DNA from: Cerioporus squamosus
Lineage: Eukaryota > Basidiomycota > Agaricomycetes > Polyporales > Polyporaceae
DNA: 64,000 nt
Assembly (NCBI GenBank): GCA_022592435.1
Contig: JABYQS010000007.1
Coordinates: forward strand, 1 to 64,000
Reading direction: 5' to 3'
Positions 48,125-59,985 of the stretch are shown here, piece after piece. Positions within the stretch are counted from its first letter, which is position 1, and each line of letters starts with the position of its first letter. The position numbers and the translations under genes were made by a program. The notes beneath the pieces are model-generated. The model was not told the DNA's origin. It saw only the letters and a list, made by a program, of their open reading frames with translations, and did no database searches.

Positions 48125-50753
48125 ATGGGCCGGCGCGCAAAGAACAAGCAGGGCGATCCCGCCCCCTTTGCTGAAGTGCAGGACAACGCTGGTCGGCCAT
48201 CCCAGAAGAAGCTCGGGAAGCGGAAGGCAGACGAGGTTGACTCCGGGGCAAAGCGGCCTGCGAAGAAGGTCAAGGAGAGCGCAGCTAAGCCTGCGAAGGC
48301 TCCTGCAGCGGCGAACGGGATGTCGGCGAAACCTGCGCCGAAGCTAGCAAAGGCGAAGGCCGACCAGCCCAAACCGAAAAAGCAGAAGCAGACTCGCTTC
48401 GAGGACGAGGTCGAGGGCGCAGGCGGTAGCGAGGGCTGGGAGGATGTGGATGATGATGGTGACCTGAAAGCTCAAGCCAAGTGCGTTTTTACACCATCAA
48501 ATCGCAGTGAGAGTTCGTTCTCATGAAGTCATGATACACAAGGTCGCTGTTCAATGACAGTGATGAGGGCGAGTTTGTAGGAGATCTGGATGACCTTGAA
48601 CTGGACGGTGGAGACGACGAGTACGCATTCTGCTCTCATAAGTAGAATTGTCACTTACTCCTCCACTGCAGTGATGACCTGCTAAAAGGCCCCGTACAAG
48701 AGCTCGACCTCGGCTCTGACGACGACAACGACGAACCCGAGCTTCCCGTGAAGCTCAAGGGCAAAAAGTCAAAACAACAAGATCGTCCTCTGAAAATCAT
48801 CCCTACGGGGTCGGACGCATCTTCGGACGAGAGCGACGAGGATGAAGACGAGGACGAGGACGGGCCCATCACGATGAAGAACATGGAGGCACGTTCGAGA
48901 GCGCTGGATGCTCGGTCGGCGAGAGAGGCGGAGCTGAACGCGGAGGAGTTGAGGCAGGCGGAGCTTGCTGGAGAGCAAAGCGACGACGACCTCGCAGACG
49001 CTGACGATGTGGATATGGACGAAGAGGGTGAGGGCGGTGAGGACAGCGAGGGCTTCGTGCTGCCTACAGCGGAGGAGCGCGAAGAGGAGAAGAAGAGGGG
49101 TGGCCCGGATGTGCATACCGTGCAGCGGCGAATGCGCGAGTGTGTCCGGATACTCGGCAACTTCAAGAAACTCGCTGCAAAGGGTCGGTGCGTACCTATT
49201 AGTCCTCCTGAAATGCCTGGCTGGCTTGCTAAACATTGCGCAGGGCAAGATCGGAGTACGTGCAGCAGCTCATTTCCGATATTGGAAGCTACTACGGCTA
49301 CAATGACTTCCTTGCCGAGAAGCTTTTCCAGCTCTTCCCAGTCGCGGAGGTAGATCACATCTGCTACCCAGCAACTATACATACTAACCATGCATCAATA
49401 CCAGGCCATCGAGTTCTTCGAGGCTAACGAGGTTCCCCGCCCAGTGACGATCCGCACAAATACCCTCCGCACACGGCGACGGGACCTCGCACAGGCGCTC
49501 ATCAACCGGGGTGTCAATCTCGAGCCCATCGGCAAATGGACGAACGTCGGTCTGCAAGTGTTTGAGAGCAGCGTACCGATCGGTGCCACCCCCGAGTACC
49601 TCGCCGGACACTATATGTTACAGGCCGCATCGTCGTTCCTGCCGGTGATCGCCCTGTCGCCCCAGCCCGGCGAGCGTGTCCTCGACATGGCGTCCGCGCC
49701 GGGAGGCAAGACGACGCACATGGCCGCGCTCATGCAGAACACGGGCGTCGTGTTCGCCAACGACGCGAACAAGGCGCGGACGAAGAGTCTGACGGCGAAC
49801 GTGCACCGGCTGGGCTGCAAGAACGTCGTCGTGTGCTCGTACGACGGGCGCGAGTTCCCCAAGGTCATCGGCGGCTTCGACAGGGTCCTCCTCGACGCGC
49901 CCTGCAGCGGCACCGGGGTCATCAGCAAGGACGCGAGCGTCAAGACGAACAAGGTGCGCGCCCGCATTTGCCAATGTTGTCTATTTTCTGCGTGACACTG
50001 ACGTCTGTTCTGCGATCGCTCTCGTAAACGTTGCCAACCTGCGACCCTGCGCCCCAGTCCGAGCGCGACTTCTCCCTCCTATCGCACCTCCAAAAGCAGC
50101 TGATCCTCTGCGCCATCGACAGCGTACAGCCGGACTCCAAGACGGGTGGTTACCTCGTCTACTCGACGTGCTCGGTGACGGTCGACGAGAACGAGGCTGT
50201 GGTCGACTACGCGCTCCGCAAGCGGCCGAACGTTAAGCTCGTCGACACTGGGCTGGAGTTTGGGCGGCCGGGCTACACCAGCTACCGCGGGAAGACGTTC
50301 AGCGACAAGCTCAGCCTCACGCGCCGGTTCTACCCACACGTGCACAACATGGACGGGTTCTACGTCGCAAAGTTCAAGGTGGAGAAGCGCACGAAGGTTA
50401 CCAAACCCGAGGCCGAGGCCGGGCCGCGGGCGACTCCATGGACGTAGCGATCGACGGCGGCGAGTCATTCGCGTTCAACGATGACGAGGACAAGCCGTAC
50501 CTTGAGGGTGAGTCTCCCCACTCCGTGCTCCGGGCCCGACGTGGGCGGAGTGGTCCATCTTGCGGACATGCGGACATGGAAAGCATGTCTCGAGATAACC
50601 ATTCCTCTCGGCGATCGACCTGCACGATCGAGCACAGAATGACGCTAGTGCTAACGCCATCCTTTCGTGCTTACAGAGGATAAGCGGAAACGCATGAAGG
50701 CGAAGGGCCTCAAGCCCCCGCCACGCTCGAAGCCCGCCCCTGTGGCAGCCTAG
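48125..50753 (+). CDS. NOP2: 25S rRNA m5C methyltransferase Nop2 (NOP2/Sun family)
   Basis: Nucleolar enzyme of 60S assembly. The basic N terminus ([12 protein letters not shown], many Lys/Ala) and long acidic tracts ([14 protein letters not shown]) are typical. Then come [60 protein letters not shown], the SAM loop [18 protein letters not shown], the release-cysteine motif [17 protein letters not shown] and the catalytic [18 protein letters not shown]. The PUA-like end has [18 protein letters not shown]. The tail, [17 protein letters not shown], then [20 protein letters not shown], is one base out of frame with the preceding exon. One more G in the GGG at 50421-50423 would restore [15 protein letters not shown]. 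The stop is 50751-50753. Confidence 0.94.
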
Positions 50754-51929
50754 CTGCGGCTGGCTGGCCTCCCCGAACTCTACATACGTGGAGCTCCGAG
50801 CGAAGCCCGAGATACGCTCGTGATGTGTACCCCTTGGCCTGTCAGCGGGCCTCACGCCACTAGTACATCTAGTAGCAGTCTGGACGCGCACTTAGGTTCT
50901 CTCTGGTCCGCCGGCATCGCGCAATTGAGTGTCGTGCGCTTCCGTGTTACATGTATGTAGCTCTATCGTGTTGATTACTTGCTTGCTGTGTTCTCACTAT
51001 CGAGAGCCTGGGTATATGGTTTGTGTGTCCACATGGGGTTGGTTCTCGTGCCAGTGAGTCTCACAGGATGTCGAGATCCCGGATCCCAGATGTGGTTCGA
51101 GTTCCGCAGTCCTTAGTCCGTAGCAGATCGTGGGTAGTCTCGCCACCCGCGTTGTCGTCATACTTCATCAAGCTAGTCGGGGAGCATGAGGCCACTGCAT
51201 CGACGTCCACATGCAGACTCCTCTGGGCTTTCTCTTGCGGCACATTGACCAGTTCCAGTCCCGACGGAGAGTCCAAACAATCAGATTCGCCCGCACGGAG
51301 TCCGGATTCTTGCCGCGCATATCACGTTCAACAAGTCGCGGGTCGCCGCCGCCGCCGAGAAAAGAGGGCGGTCCGGCTTGCATAGAACATTCCGCACGCG
51401 ATCGACAGAAAGCGAATGGATGGCGAGTATGGCGTCGGCGTGATATGCATGCAAGCGTACAAGCGGGTAATAACCGGTAACAAAGGGTAACAGGATTTCT
51501 GTCGTACGAGCGGTGAGGCTACATCAGCCGAGGTCTACAGTACAGGAAGGAGCGGGTGGAGGGTGTGGGTGAGAATACATGTCGGTCCGAGGAAACACAT
51601 ACAAGCAACAAGCAAGCAAATGTGTCCAAGATGTCGTCTAGATGGGTAAAAATTCAAAGCTCGAGGGTATGGAGCACGCTGGGGATTCGAGCTTGCAACG
51701 GCGGTCTTGCGGGTTGCCGACGAGCAGAGGAGACAGCAGAGTCCATGTGGCGCACATCATTCGGGTATCATCGTCCGCCTGGGAATCAGTCGAGAACCCC
51801 ACGGCATCGAAGGGGGGCTTCTTTGACAAGGCTCCGTGGAAGATTATTCAGACCGAGGTGCCTCTGCGAACGAGAGCAGTTCAGCGCGGAGTCCGGACCT
51901 AGAGCGGGGGGACGCGGGGCAAAGTAGTG
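50754..51929. other. Intergenic region, convergent 3' ends
   Basis: About 1.2 kb between the stops of NOP2 and the SUR7/PalI gene. Open frames up to about 120 codons exist on both strands but have no motif, no splice context and mixed codon use. No gene is called. Confidence 0.45.
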
Positions 51930-52866
51930 TTATACGCACTTTTCGGTCATCTGAGGGTTCCTCCGAGCATGGCGGCGGCCCACGAAGACGTCCATGGAGG
52001 AGAGGACGATGGCCACCCAGAGCAGGACGGCGGAGGCAATGGTCATGGCCACCTGAGGTACGAACATACGGGATATCAGTGGTCTGATGAGATCATGTCA
52101 AGGGGAGACATGTCGAACGTACCGCATTCCCGCGGGCGACGTGCAGGACACCGTCGGCCTCATCACTGATCTTGTTACTGACGACGCTCACGAAGACGAG
52201 ATCGATGATGAACGAGATAGTCGTGAGGATGGCAGCGAGTATGGCGGCGAGTATGGTCGCCAAGAACGCCGGACGGGAGAGGGGACCGGGGCCGACGGTG
52301 GAACCAGCACGCCATTTCCTCACAAAGAGCGACGATACGAATGCGATGAACGTCAAGATACAGTCTAGGTTTGGAGAGGTCGCGCAGCGTGAGAGGGTGA
52401 CGTTACGCAAGTGGAAGATGACATACATACCGACTACATGTAGGACTAGGGCGGCGGAGAGGGTTGCCGAGATAGCGTCGGTGAGACCGTCCACGTGAAG
52501 ATCGTTGGCCACTTGAGAGTCGAAAGTATAACCCAAGTGAGCCTTGGAACAGGAGCCGGCGGAGGTGTGGTCACTGCCGAGGACTCTGGAAGGTCACAGG
52601 AGCGAAGAGAATGGCGCCGCGGGTGAGCGGCTCGGGGACGGGTTGCGGATGAACATATGGACTCACTCGACGCTGGTGTCGGAGGTGCAGTAGCCCCACA
52701 CACCGAACCTGACAGAGCCGCTGGCGGAGGAGTGTAGAAGCGAAGAGCTTTCGCCCGCGGAGAGCTGGAAGAGGTAGATGGACTTGATGATGGGAATGGA
52801 GAGGGAGACGAGGAAGAGCAGGAGGAAGGAGACGAAGAGGAACAAGGACGAGAGCTTGGCGAGCAT
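51930..52866 (-). CDS. SUR7/PalI family plasma-membrane protein
   Basis: Four membrane helices. The first exon gives MLAKLSSLFLFVSFLLLFLV (helix 1), then an extracellular loop with YLFQLSAGESSSLL and the family motif GSVRFGVWGYCTSD (the W..YC signature). After introns come LSAALVLHVVGMYVIFHL (helix 2), LATILAAILAAILTTISFII (helix 3) with VSNKISDEADGVLHVARGNA, and WMTIASAVLLWVAIVLSSMD (helix 4). A short basic tail (GRRHARRNPQMTEKCV) ends at the TAA at 51930-51932. The family includes Sur7 of eisosomes and PalI/Rim9 of ambient-pH sensing; this short form without a long C-terminal tail cannot be assigned to either with confidence. Confidence 0.8.
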
Positions 52867-54182
52867 GGCGGGTCGTCAGAGGGTCGTCGGCAGCGGCTTC
52901 GTGAGGCGGAGCTCCTGGAGGAGAGAAAAGCGTTGGAGAGACATGCTGGCGAGCGCGGCGCATTTAGGGCGAGCGGAGGTGGGGCCCTAGGCACGAGGAG
53001 GAGAAGCGCAACAAAGGTGGAGTCCCCGTGGCAGCAGGTGCGTATTGTTGTCCAAGAAAGGCGGAGGGCGCAGCAGGCGGCGAGGCGGACACGAGTGAGC
53101 ACTTGTCGTACGCGGGCAGACGCGAGGGCGGCCAGTCGCGCGAGTCCCCTTGTGCGACGCGACCGAGCACTTGTCTTCTACCCATCCGAAACGCCCGTGT
53201 CGCGCGCGGGCGTCTGCCTTCCCCATCAGGCCGTTACGTAGAAAGGGCGGGCTTCCGCGCTTCCACGTGGAAATCTGCAGCTAATTGGCAAGATGTGAAA
53301 CGCCTCCTTCACGCCGAGTCACACATTCCAGACGTCCCCTTCCGACGCTTACCCGCAAAAGAATAGAACCACTAAAGCCGCCGAGCCAAGCCCGCCCCGA
53401 CGCGCCCTCCTGCATGCGCGCGAGAGCTGCCGCGAACGGCGGGGAGGGCGGACGCGGTGCAAGGAGAGCAGCCGGGCCAAGGCGGGAGAACCAGGGAGGG
53501 CGCGGTCTTTGGGAGACTGGAGCATGTCGCAGAACGACATGATTCCCGATCGTCGCTAGACCACCGGAACGCGAACTGGACGCCTCCTTCTTTCGGCTGC
53601 AGCTGGCCTGATCGATACATTTATTTTTTGTCACCTTGTGAACCGAGTTCCCACCGTGCTCTGTCCCAGTCTGTCCCGCCGCCCGCGCTGTCCCGCCGTC
53701 TGCCAGCGCGGAGGGCCCAGGACGGGGCGGGGGAGGCAGGCAGCATGGCCGGGGCGACGCTGCGACGCGAGAGTGGCCAGTCCGGGTAATCAGATATCTC
53801 TGATCGCGTCGTCGCAACAGCGGACGCGTGGCTCGTTTGGGAAGTGCTGAACATGGCCGGGCCAAATTTAGTTTAGCCTTGTTTGTTCGGACTGTTTAAG
53901 GATAAGAAGGGCGCGCCGTCTTCCAGGCCTATTCTCTCCCTATCTCTCTTTCTCTCTCCTTCTCTCTCCTTCCCTGCAGCAACGCAAGGCCACAGAGCCC
54001 TCGCTCTCTTCCCATATACCACTATTGTGCGTCTTTTCTTTCTTCTCTCCTCCCCCCCTCCTCTTCTACCACTCGCGCATTGCGACCGCTGTGATTGCTC
54101 CTCCATAACAACCACTTTGAGACGCGTCGTCTGACCACGTATCTCTTGCCCTCACAGCTCACGACCCCCCTAAGTCTTCGTA
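52867..54182. other. Long upstream region of the gene at 54183
   Basis: 1.3 kb between divergent genes, very GC-rich to about 53870, with many overlapping open frames that reflect composition. Near 53865-53980 the composition changes: an A/T-rich patch (AAATTTAGTTTAG) is followed by a CT-rich tract, fitting a strong core promoter for the right-hand gene. Confidence 0.45.
53931..53977 (+). promoter_or_regulatory. CT-rich tract upstream of a probable highly expressed gene
   Basis: Nearly 50 bases of C and T (CTCTCCCTATCTCTCTTTCT and onward) ending TTCCCTGCAG, about 205 bp before the start codon at 54183. Such tracts mark transcription starts of strongly expressed filamentous-fungal genes. The final CAG could also serve as a 5'-UTR splice acceptor. 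Confidence 0.45.
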
Positions 54183-55310
54183 ATGTCTGAGACCGCTGCC
54201 GCCCCTGTTGCTCCCGTCGAGGAGACCAAGCCCGTCGAGACTGTCGCCCCCGAGGCCACTCCCGCTGCTGAGCCCGCTGCTGAGGCGCCTGCCACCGTAA
54301 GTCCCATCAAACTGTCTTTGTTCGCTTTCGTGCTCACTTGGGCGCCAGGAGGCACCCAAGGAGGAGCCCAAGGTTGAGGCTGCCCCCGTCGCCACTGCTG
54401 AGGGCCTCGCTGCCGAGGAGGCCCCCAAGACTGAGGAGGCCCCTGCTGCCACCGAGGAGGCTAAGCCCGTGCGTTCGAGTCTTTGTGTCCCCTTTCTCGC
54501 TTGTTGACGTGTACCTGTAGGCTGAGCCTACCACCGAGGCTAAGAAGGAGGACCGTCCCAAGAGCCCCTCTCTCCTCGCCAAGCTCCTTGCTCCCTTCAA
54601 GGGTGAGAAGAAGGAGAAGGCCGAGAAGAAGCCCAAGGAGAAGGCCGCGAAGAAGACTGAGAAGAAGGAAGAGGTATGTCAGTTGTCGTGCGCGCCGCTC
54701 GCCTTTCCTTGACCCAATCGTCAGACTGCCGCCCCTGCGGCCGAGGAGGCTCCCAAAGAGCCCGCCGCTGAGACCTCTGCTGAGGCCCCCAAGACCGAGG
54801 AGGCGCCCGCTGAGCCCGTGAAGGAGACGTGAGTTCATTCTTATCTACCGCTCTGTATGGAAAGCTGACACGATTGACAGCGAGACCGCCGCTGCCACCG
54901 AGGCGCCTGCTGCTGAGGCGTCCGCTGAGCCTGCTGCGGAGACCGAGGCCCCCAAGGAAGAGAAGGTAAGCCAGTACTCTTCACGTCACCGGGTGTTAGT
55001 TGCTGACCAGTCCATTCAGAAGGAGGAGAAGAAAGACGAGAAGAAGGACGAGAAGAAGGCCAAGGTCAGCCGCCGCCTCTCGGCGCGTGTCGGCGACTTC
55101 TTCAAGCCCAAGCCCAAGTCTGAGCACAGCACCCCTCCCAAGGTTGAGGAGAACCCCCCGAAGATCGAGGAGCCCACCCCCGTTGCCCCCCTCGAGAACC
55201 CGGCTGCTGAGGCCCCCGCCGCGGAGCCCACATCGGCGGCGGCTGCCGCCCCGGAGGAGCTCAAGGTTGAGGCTCCTCCCGCTGCCCCCGTCGTCGCGGC
55301 TGCTGCATGA
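54183..55310 (+). CDS. Ala/Glu/Pro/Lys-rich low-complexity protein
   Basis: Six exons with five GT-AG introns (starting at 54297, 54469, 54673, 54828 and 54966). The start MSETAAAPVAPVEETKPVET has a good context after TCGTA. The protein (about 260 residues) is almost wholly disordered: repeats around EEAPK(T/E)EEAP, KAEKKPKEKAAKKTEKKEE, and KKDEKKDEKKAKVSRRLSAR. The last exon holds the only less repetitive piece, LSARVGDFFKPKPKSEHST, which may be a short helical motif. It ends in an Ala run. Codon choice is extremely C/G-ending (GCC, CCC, GAG, AAG), which suggests high expression. No known domain; it could be an abundant charged disordered protein of stress or cytoskeletal type, but that is a guess. 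Confidence 0.8.
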
Positions 55311-55950
55311 GCGCGGTCTCAAAACCTCTCCTATACCTTATTACGACTGTGACGAGCTGTGCGACTTCGTAATGTCTCCCTCTCCCTCTGCGCCCCGTTC
55401 TGGGTACCCCCTCTCCCCTGTTCGCATCCATGGCAATGGATTTCATCTCATCTGATTTCCCTCTTTTCTCTGGTAGTTTACGACGCGGATGCGGTCTTGC
55501 TTTGCTTTCATCACGATTACGTCTCATACCTACATCGCCCTCATCCGCTGTTGCTCAGCCTAATGTCGACTGGATAGGTGATATCCTCATACCCACTTTC
55601 ATTATCTCACTGGATCGTGCTTGAGTGTGTGTGTCTATGGCTTCCTGTATCCATGAACTGTTTCCTCTCCTCTTGGTAACAGACGACAATGCCGACATTG
55701 GCACTAGGCCGTTAGATGTCTTGTGAGCTACCACGTTCTTTCCTTGCAATATATGTCTGTTCGTCGCCCATCGTTAACCATCGGTTCTGTGTGTTGTGTG
55801 TCCGATCGTCCTCGTCGTCGTGGAGCAGAGCCCGATCGAGACTGTTGAGCATATTTGCTTGCATGTGATCGAGACGAGTCATGCTCTGAACTCGACGTGC
55901 GGAGCGCGACAGCAATTCTAGGCTTTCTAGCAGTCGACCACCAACCCAGT
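55311..55950. other. 3' UTR and promoter region before GCD6
   Basis: T/C-rich sequence fitting the 3' UTR of the low-complexity protein, then the eIF2B epsilon promoter. No gene is seen on either strand. Confidence 0.5.
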
Positions 55951-58900
55951 ATGCCCCCGAAGTCATCCTCGGGCAAAGGAAAAGACATCGCGGAGGAGGA
56001 CGAGGTCCTCCAGGCCGTCATCCTCGCAGACAGCTTCAACAAACGCTTCAAACCTCTCACAGTGGGCAAGCCCAGGGTACGTCTGTCCTGCACCCACTCT
56101 GCGCGCGTGCCCTGACAAGCTCCGTCTGTCTAGTGTTTACTGCCTATATGCAATGCAACTCTACTCGACTGGACCTTTGAGAGCCTTGCGCTCGCAGGAG
56201 TACAGGAGATATTCGTCATCTGCAGGTCTTACGCCGACCAGGTGAAGGCGGCCATCCGGTGCGTGCTCCCCCGTCCATCTCACAAACCATCCTCCCTGAC
56301 GTGCCCTCGGTACCTTCGCTCCTTCGTCTGCCTCGCGCTTTTCGCGTCTTAAAGGGACTCGAAATGGTCGAAACCAAGCTCAGGAATCAAGATCGTGCCG
56401 ATCGTGACCGCGAAGGAGACGTTCTCGCCGGGGGACGCGATGCGCGACATCTACACGCACCAGATCATCACGTCCGACTTTGTGCTCGTCACGGGCGACC
56501 TGGTGAGCAACGTGCGGATCGACGAGGTCGTGCGCGTGCACAAGGAGCGGCGGAGGACGAATAAGGACGCGATCATGACCATGGTCGTGAAGGAGGCCGG
56601 CGCGGTGCATCGGACGAGGTGAGTGGCGGTCTTGCCCATGTTTCGGTCAGTTAGGCTTGCTTGGGGGGGCGGCGTGGCTGTCGGCTGTCGGAGAGGCTCA
56701 GGTCGCGCTGCTGGACTCTATCGGTGAAGAGGGCCAGCAGGACGAGAGTCTATTGGTGAAGACGGCCAGGGAGCGCAGCACGATAGGGCTGCACACCGGG
56801 CTCGCTTCCGTCCCATGAGTTGAATGCGCGCGGCGTTGCAGAAGATGAGCCTTTTCGGCGAGCATCTGACGGTATTTTCGGAAGTTCGCCTGCTAGGATT
56901 GAGCAGCAAATCCTCGCTCGTACGACGAACGACGATGCTTGCCCTACTTCCGACGTCGGGGCTTGGACTCCGTCCACACCACGGGGCTTCCACCACGCAT
57001 CGCTCCTTCTCTCGTATTCCATGCATCATTCTCTGTCGATGTCTAACTGACTGTATGCGCGCAGGTCGAGAGGAGTATCGGGCGTGTTCGTGCTTGAACC
57101 CAACACGTCCGAGTGTCTGCACTACGAGCCTGTGCTCGGCTACCCACCCGCATCCCACGTCACCGTTCCTCGGGAGATCCTAGCGGAACACCCGGAGGTG
57201 GAGATCCGCAACGACTTCATCGACTGCTCGATAGACGTCTGCTCGGTCGAGGTCAGTGCATCTGCGTTGATTCCCGGAAGCGAACACGCACGTATACTGA
57301 GCGTGGATGTTGGATGTTCCTTTCAGGTGCCGTCCCTGTTCCAGGACAACTTCGACTACGCGGACATCCGGCGCGACTTCGTGTATGGCGTGCTCACGTC
57401 CGATCTGCTCATGAAGAACATCTACTGTTACGTCGCGAAGGACGGGTACGCCGCCAGGGTCGCCGACACGCGCAGTTACGATGCTGTCAGGTACGTCCGC
57501 TGTGGCTGCTTCGCGGCGCCGCGTCCCGTGCTTGTGCCTGCGCTGTGTGGTCCTGACACGGAATGATGTCGCGCAGCAAGGACATCCTGTCACGGTGGAC
57601 GTTCCCGCTCGTGCCAGACGACAACCATCCCGGCGGGCACTCGTACGAGCATCTCCGCGGGAACAAGTACATCGCCAAGGACAACTCCGTTTCCCTCTCT
57701 CGGTGAGAAGCGTTCTTGTGGCACTTCCGAGATCGTGCTCTAACCCAGGGTCCCAATTGTGCAGGACATGTAAGATTGGGAACAACACGCTCATCGGATC
57801 GCATACCACCATCTCCGAGAACGCGTCTGTCCACGCGTCCGTTATCGGCCAGCGGTGTACGATCGGTCCCGGGGCAACCCTGCGCGATGCGTACATCTTT
57901 GACGATACCGAGGTCGGGGCGGGATGCGTCGTCGAGGGTAGCATCATCGGCTCGCGCGTGAAGCTCGGGAGAGGTGTCCGTGTACCGAGAGGCTGCGTCA
58001 TCGCAGACGGCGTCGTCATTGGCGAGGGCGCGAGGCTGCGCAAGTTCGAGCGTGTCTCGAAGAGGCGGGTGGCAACACCTAAGGCTGGAGATGATGGATC
58101 CGATGGCGACGACGAGGAAGATGAAGACTCGGAATTGGAAGAGGTAGAAGCGCGTACGTACTTTCTTTTGATTCCTTCATGCGCATCATAGGACTGACCG
58201 ACCGGGCAGACCAAGAGGACGCCGCTAGGATACTGGGCAAGGACTCCAATGCGCTCGTGTGGCCTCACGGCTCGCCAGCAGACGACGAGGACGAGCTCGA
58301 TGAGCGGGAACACTACAACAACCTGCGGCTCATGCGGATAGGTACGTGGACTACAATGCGAACCTCTACTGCATTATGGTTGTCTAACACACACTGTGTG
58401 CGCAGGCGACGATGCCTCCGACCTCGAGCTCTCCGACGCAGGCTCGACAACATCGGACTCCGACACCGAGACTGAATCCGAGTTCTCCTCCATGCACGCG
58501 CTCTCGCGCACCTCCTCCATGACCTCCGTCTCCGGCCCCTCCCTCTCGCACGCCGACCCCTCCCTGCAAACCTCCGCCATCCACACGCTCTCCTCCGCCG
58601 CCGCCGAGACCGAGTTCCGGTCCGAAGTCGCGCAGTCGCTCGAGCGCGCCTTCGACGAGGGCCACTCGGTCGAGAACGCCGCGGTCGAGCTCAAGACGCT
58701 GCGCATGGCGTCGAACGTGCCCCTCCGGCGCGTCCGCGAGGCCGTCGTCGGCGCCATCGTCGACCGCGTCCCGCTCGTACCCGGGGACCCTGCCGCGCAG
58801 CGCGCGGAGATCGCGAAGATGGTCCGGCGCTGGGGCCCGCTCATCGACAAGATCGGCGGCGTCGACCCCGTCGAGACCGTCGAGGCGCTCCAGTACCACT

Positions 58901-59628
58901 GTGCGGCGGCGGGCCCGCGGCAGGGGCTGTTCGCGCAGATGCTCGTTGCGCTGTACCAGCAGGACCTCGTGGACGAGGACGACATCCGTGCGTGGCATAA
59001 GTCGCCTGCTGCGAGGGGCGAGGGTGTCAAGCCTGGCTCGCCGCTCGCGGAGGGTTTGAAGAAGTGCTGGGAGGTGGGTGCGAAGCTGCTTGAGCAGCTG
59101 AGCGAGGACAGCGAGGATGAGGAAAGCGAGGAGGAGAGTGAGGAGGACGCGCCCGAGGCTACGGCCAAGGCGACTGCGAAGGAGGAGAGCGAGAGCGAGG
59201 AGAGCGATGAGGACAGCGTCCGCAGTGAGGACAGCGCGCCCTCCAAGCCGGCACCGTCTGCCTCTGCGCCCGCACCGTCGACAACACCCAAGCCCACGCA
59301 AGCCGAGTCCGAGTCCGAGAGCGAGGACTCGGGATCTGAAGAGAGCGACATTCCTCCCGCCAAGCCAACGTTAAGTCAACCAGCTCAACCTTCTGTTCCG
59401 GCCCAGGCCGTACCCGCACCTGCCGCGGCGCCCACGCCAGCCCCAGGTCCTGCATCTCCCGCTGCCACGCCCGCACAATCAGCCAGTACGTCAGTGCCGA
59501 AGATTGTGCCGAGCGCAGCTGCAGCCCCGGCCAAGGTGGCCAAGGCAGAGAGCTCGGAGGAGTCGTCCGAGGGCAGCGAAGAGGGCGATGACGAGAGCGA
59601 ATCCGGGGAGGAAGAGGCGGGCCCATGA
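55951..59628 (+). CDS. GCD6: Translation initiation factor eIF2B epsilon subunit (Gcd6) with acidic C-terminal extension
   Basis: Catalytic subunit of the guanine-nucleotide exchange factor for eIF2. N terminus MPPKSSSGKGKDIAEEDEVL, then the nucleotidyltransferase-like domain: LQAVILADSFNKRFKPLT, CLLPICNATLLDWTFESLAL, ITSDFVLVTGDLVSN, GYPPASHVTVPREIL. Left-handed beta-helix hexapeptides follow (CKIGNNTLIGSHTTISENAS, GAGCVVEGSIIGSRVKLGRG), an acidic linker, and the C-terminal HEAT/W2 domain (FRSEVAQSLERAFDEGHSVE to KKCWEVGAKLLEQLSEDSED). Normally the protein ends here with acidic boxes. This one continues about 155 residues in Ser/Glu/Asp and Ala/Pro repeats, ending SEEGDDESESGEEEAGP. An intron of 446 nt (56619-57064) is unusually long for this window. 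Exon joins are all in frame. Confidence 0.94.
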
Positions 59629-59985
59629 CTACACTTCATGTGGACGCGTGTACGAGGAAGCCACCACCGGAAGTAATGTACGAGTAATCTTCATCATCCA
59701 CCTTAGAGTGTAGAACACCATTGGCGTCGCATCGCGACCGACCCCGTGTAGCTGCTAGCACAATCCAACAACCGCATGTATCGGTACACGCTTTCACACA
59801 TACATATCACGTCTTGATACACACACTTTGCGGGCTGTAGTGAAGCAAATGACGCAAGTTGGTCCGAGGGGTATCGATTACACGCCGCGCGCATTATACA
59901 GAATACAAAGGGAGTCCGGAAGGAGTCCGTCATGGATCATGATGGGTCGTGAACATGACACGGGGCGCAGAAAGACACGCCCCGT
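59629..59985. other. Convergent 3' UTR region
   Basis: Between the stops of GCD6 and PMP3. No gene or structured element is seen. Confidence 0.5.

Noticed and set aside
48651..49391. 246-codon minus-strand frame opposite NOP2
   Set aside because: Poly-Ser sequence produced by reading the acidic Asp/Glu tract backwards.
56619..57064. A C/D snoRNA inside the long GCD6 intron
   Set aside because: C-like and D-like boxes occur but are not properly spaced and lack a terminal stem, so no RNA is called.
58374..59363. 329- and 305-codon minus-strand frames opposite eIF2B epsilon
   Set aside because: They mirror the Ser/Glu-rich coding exon as Ser/Leu-rich low-complexity sequence and have no independent start, splice or motif support.
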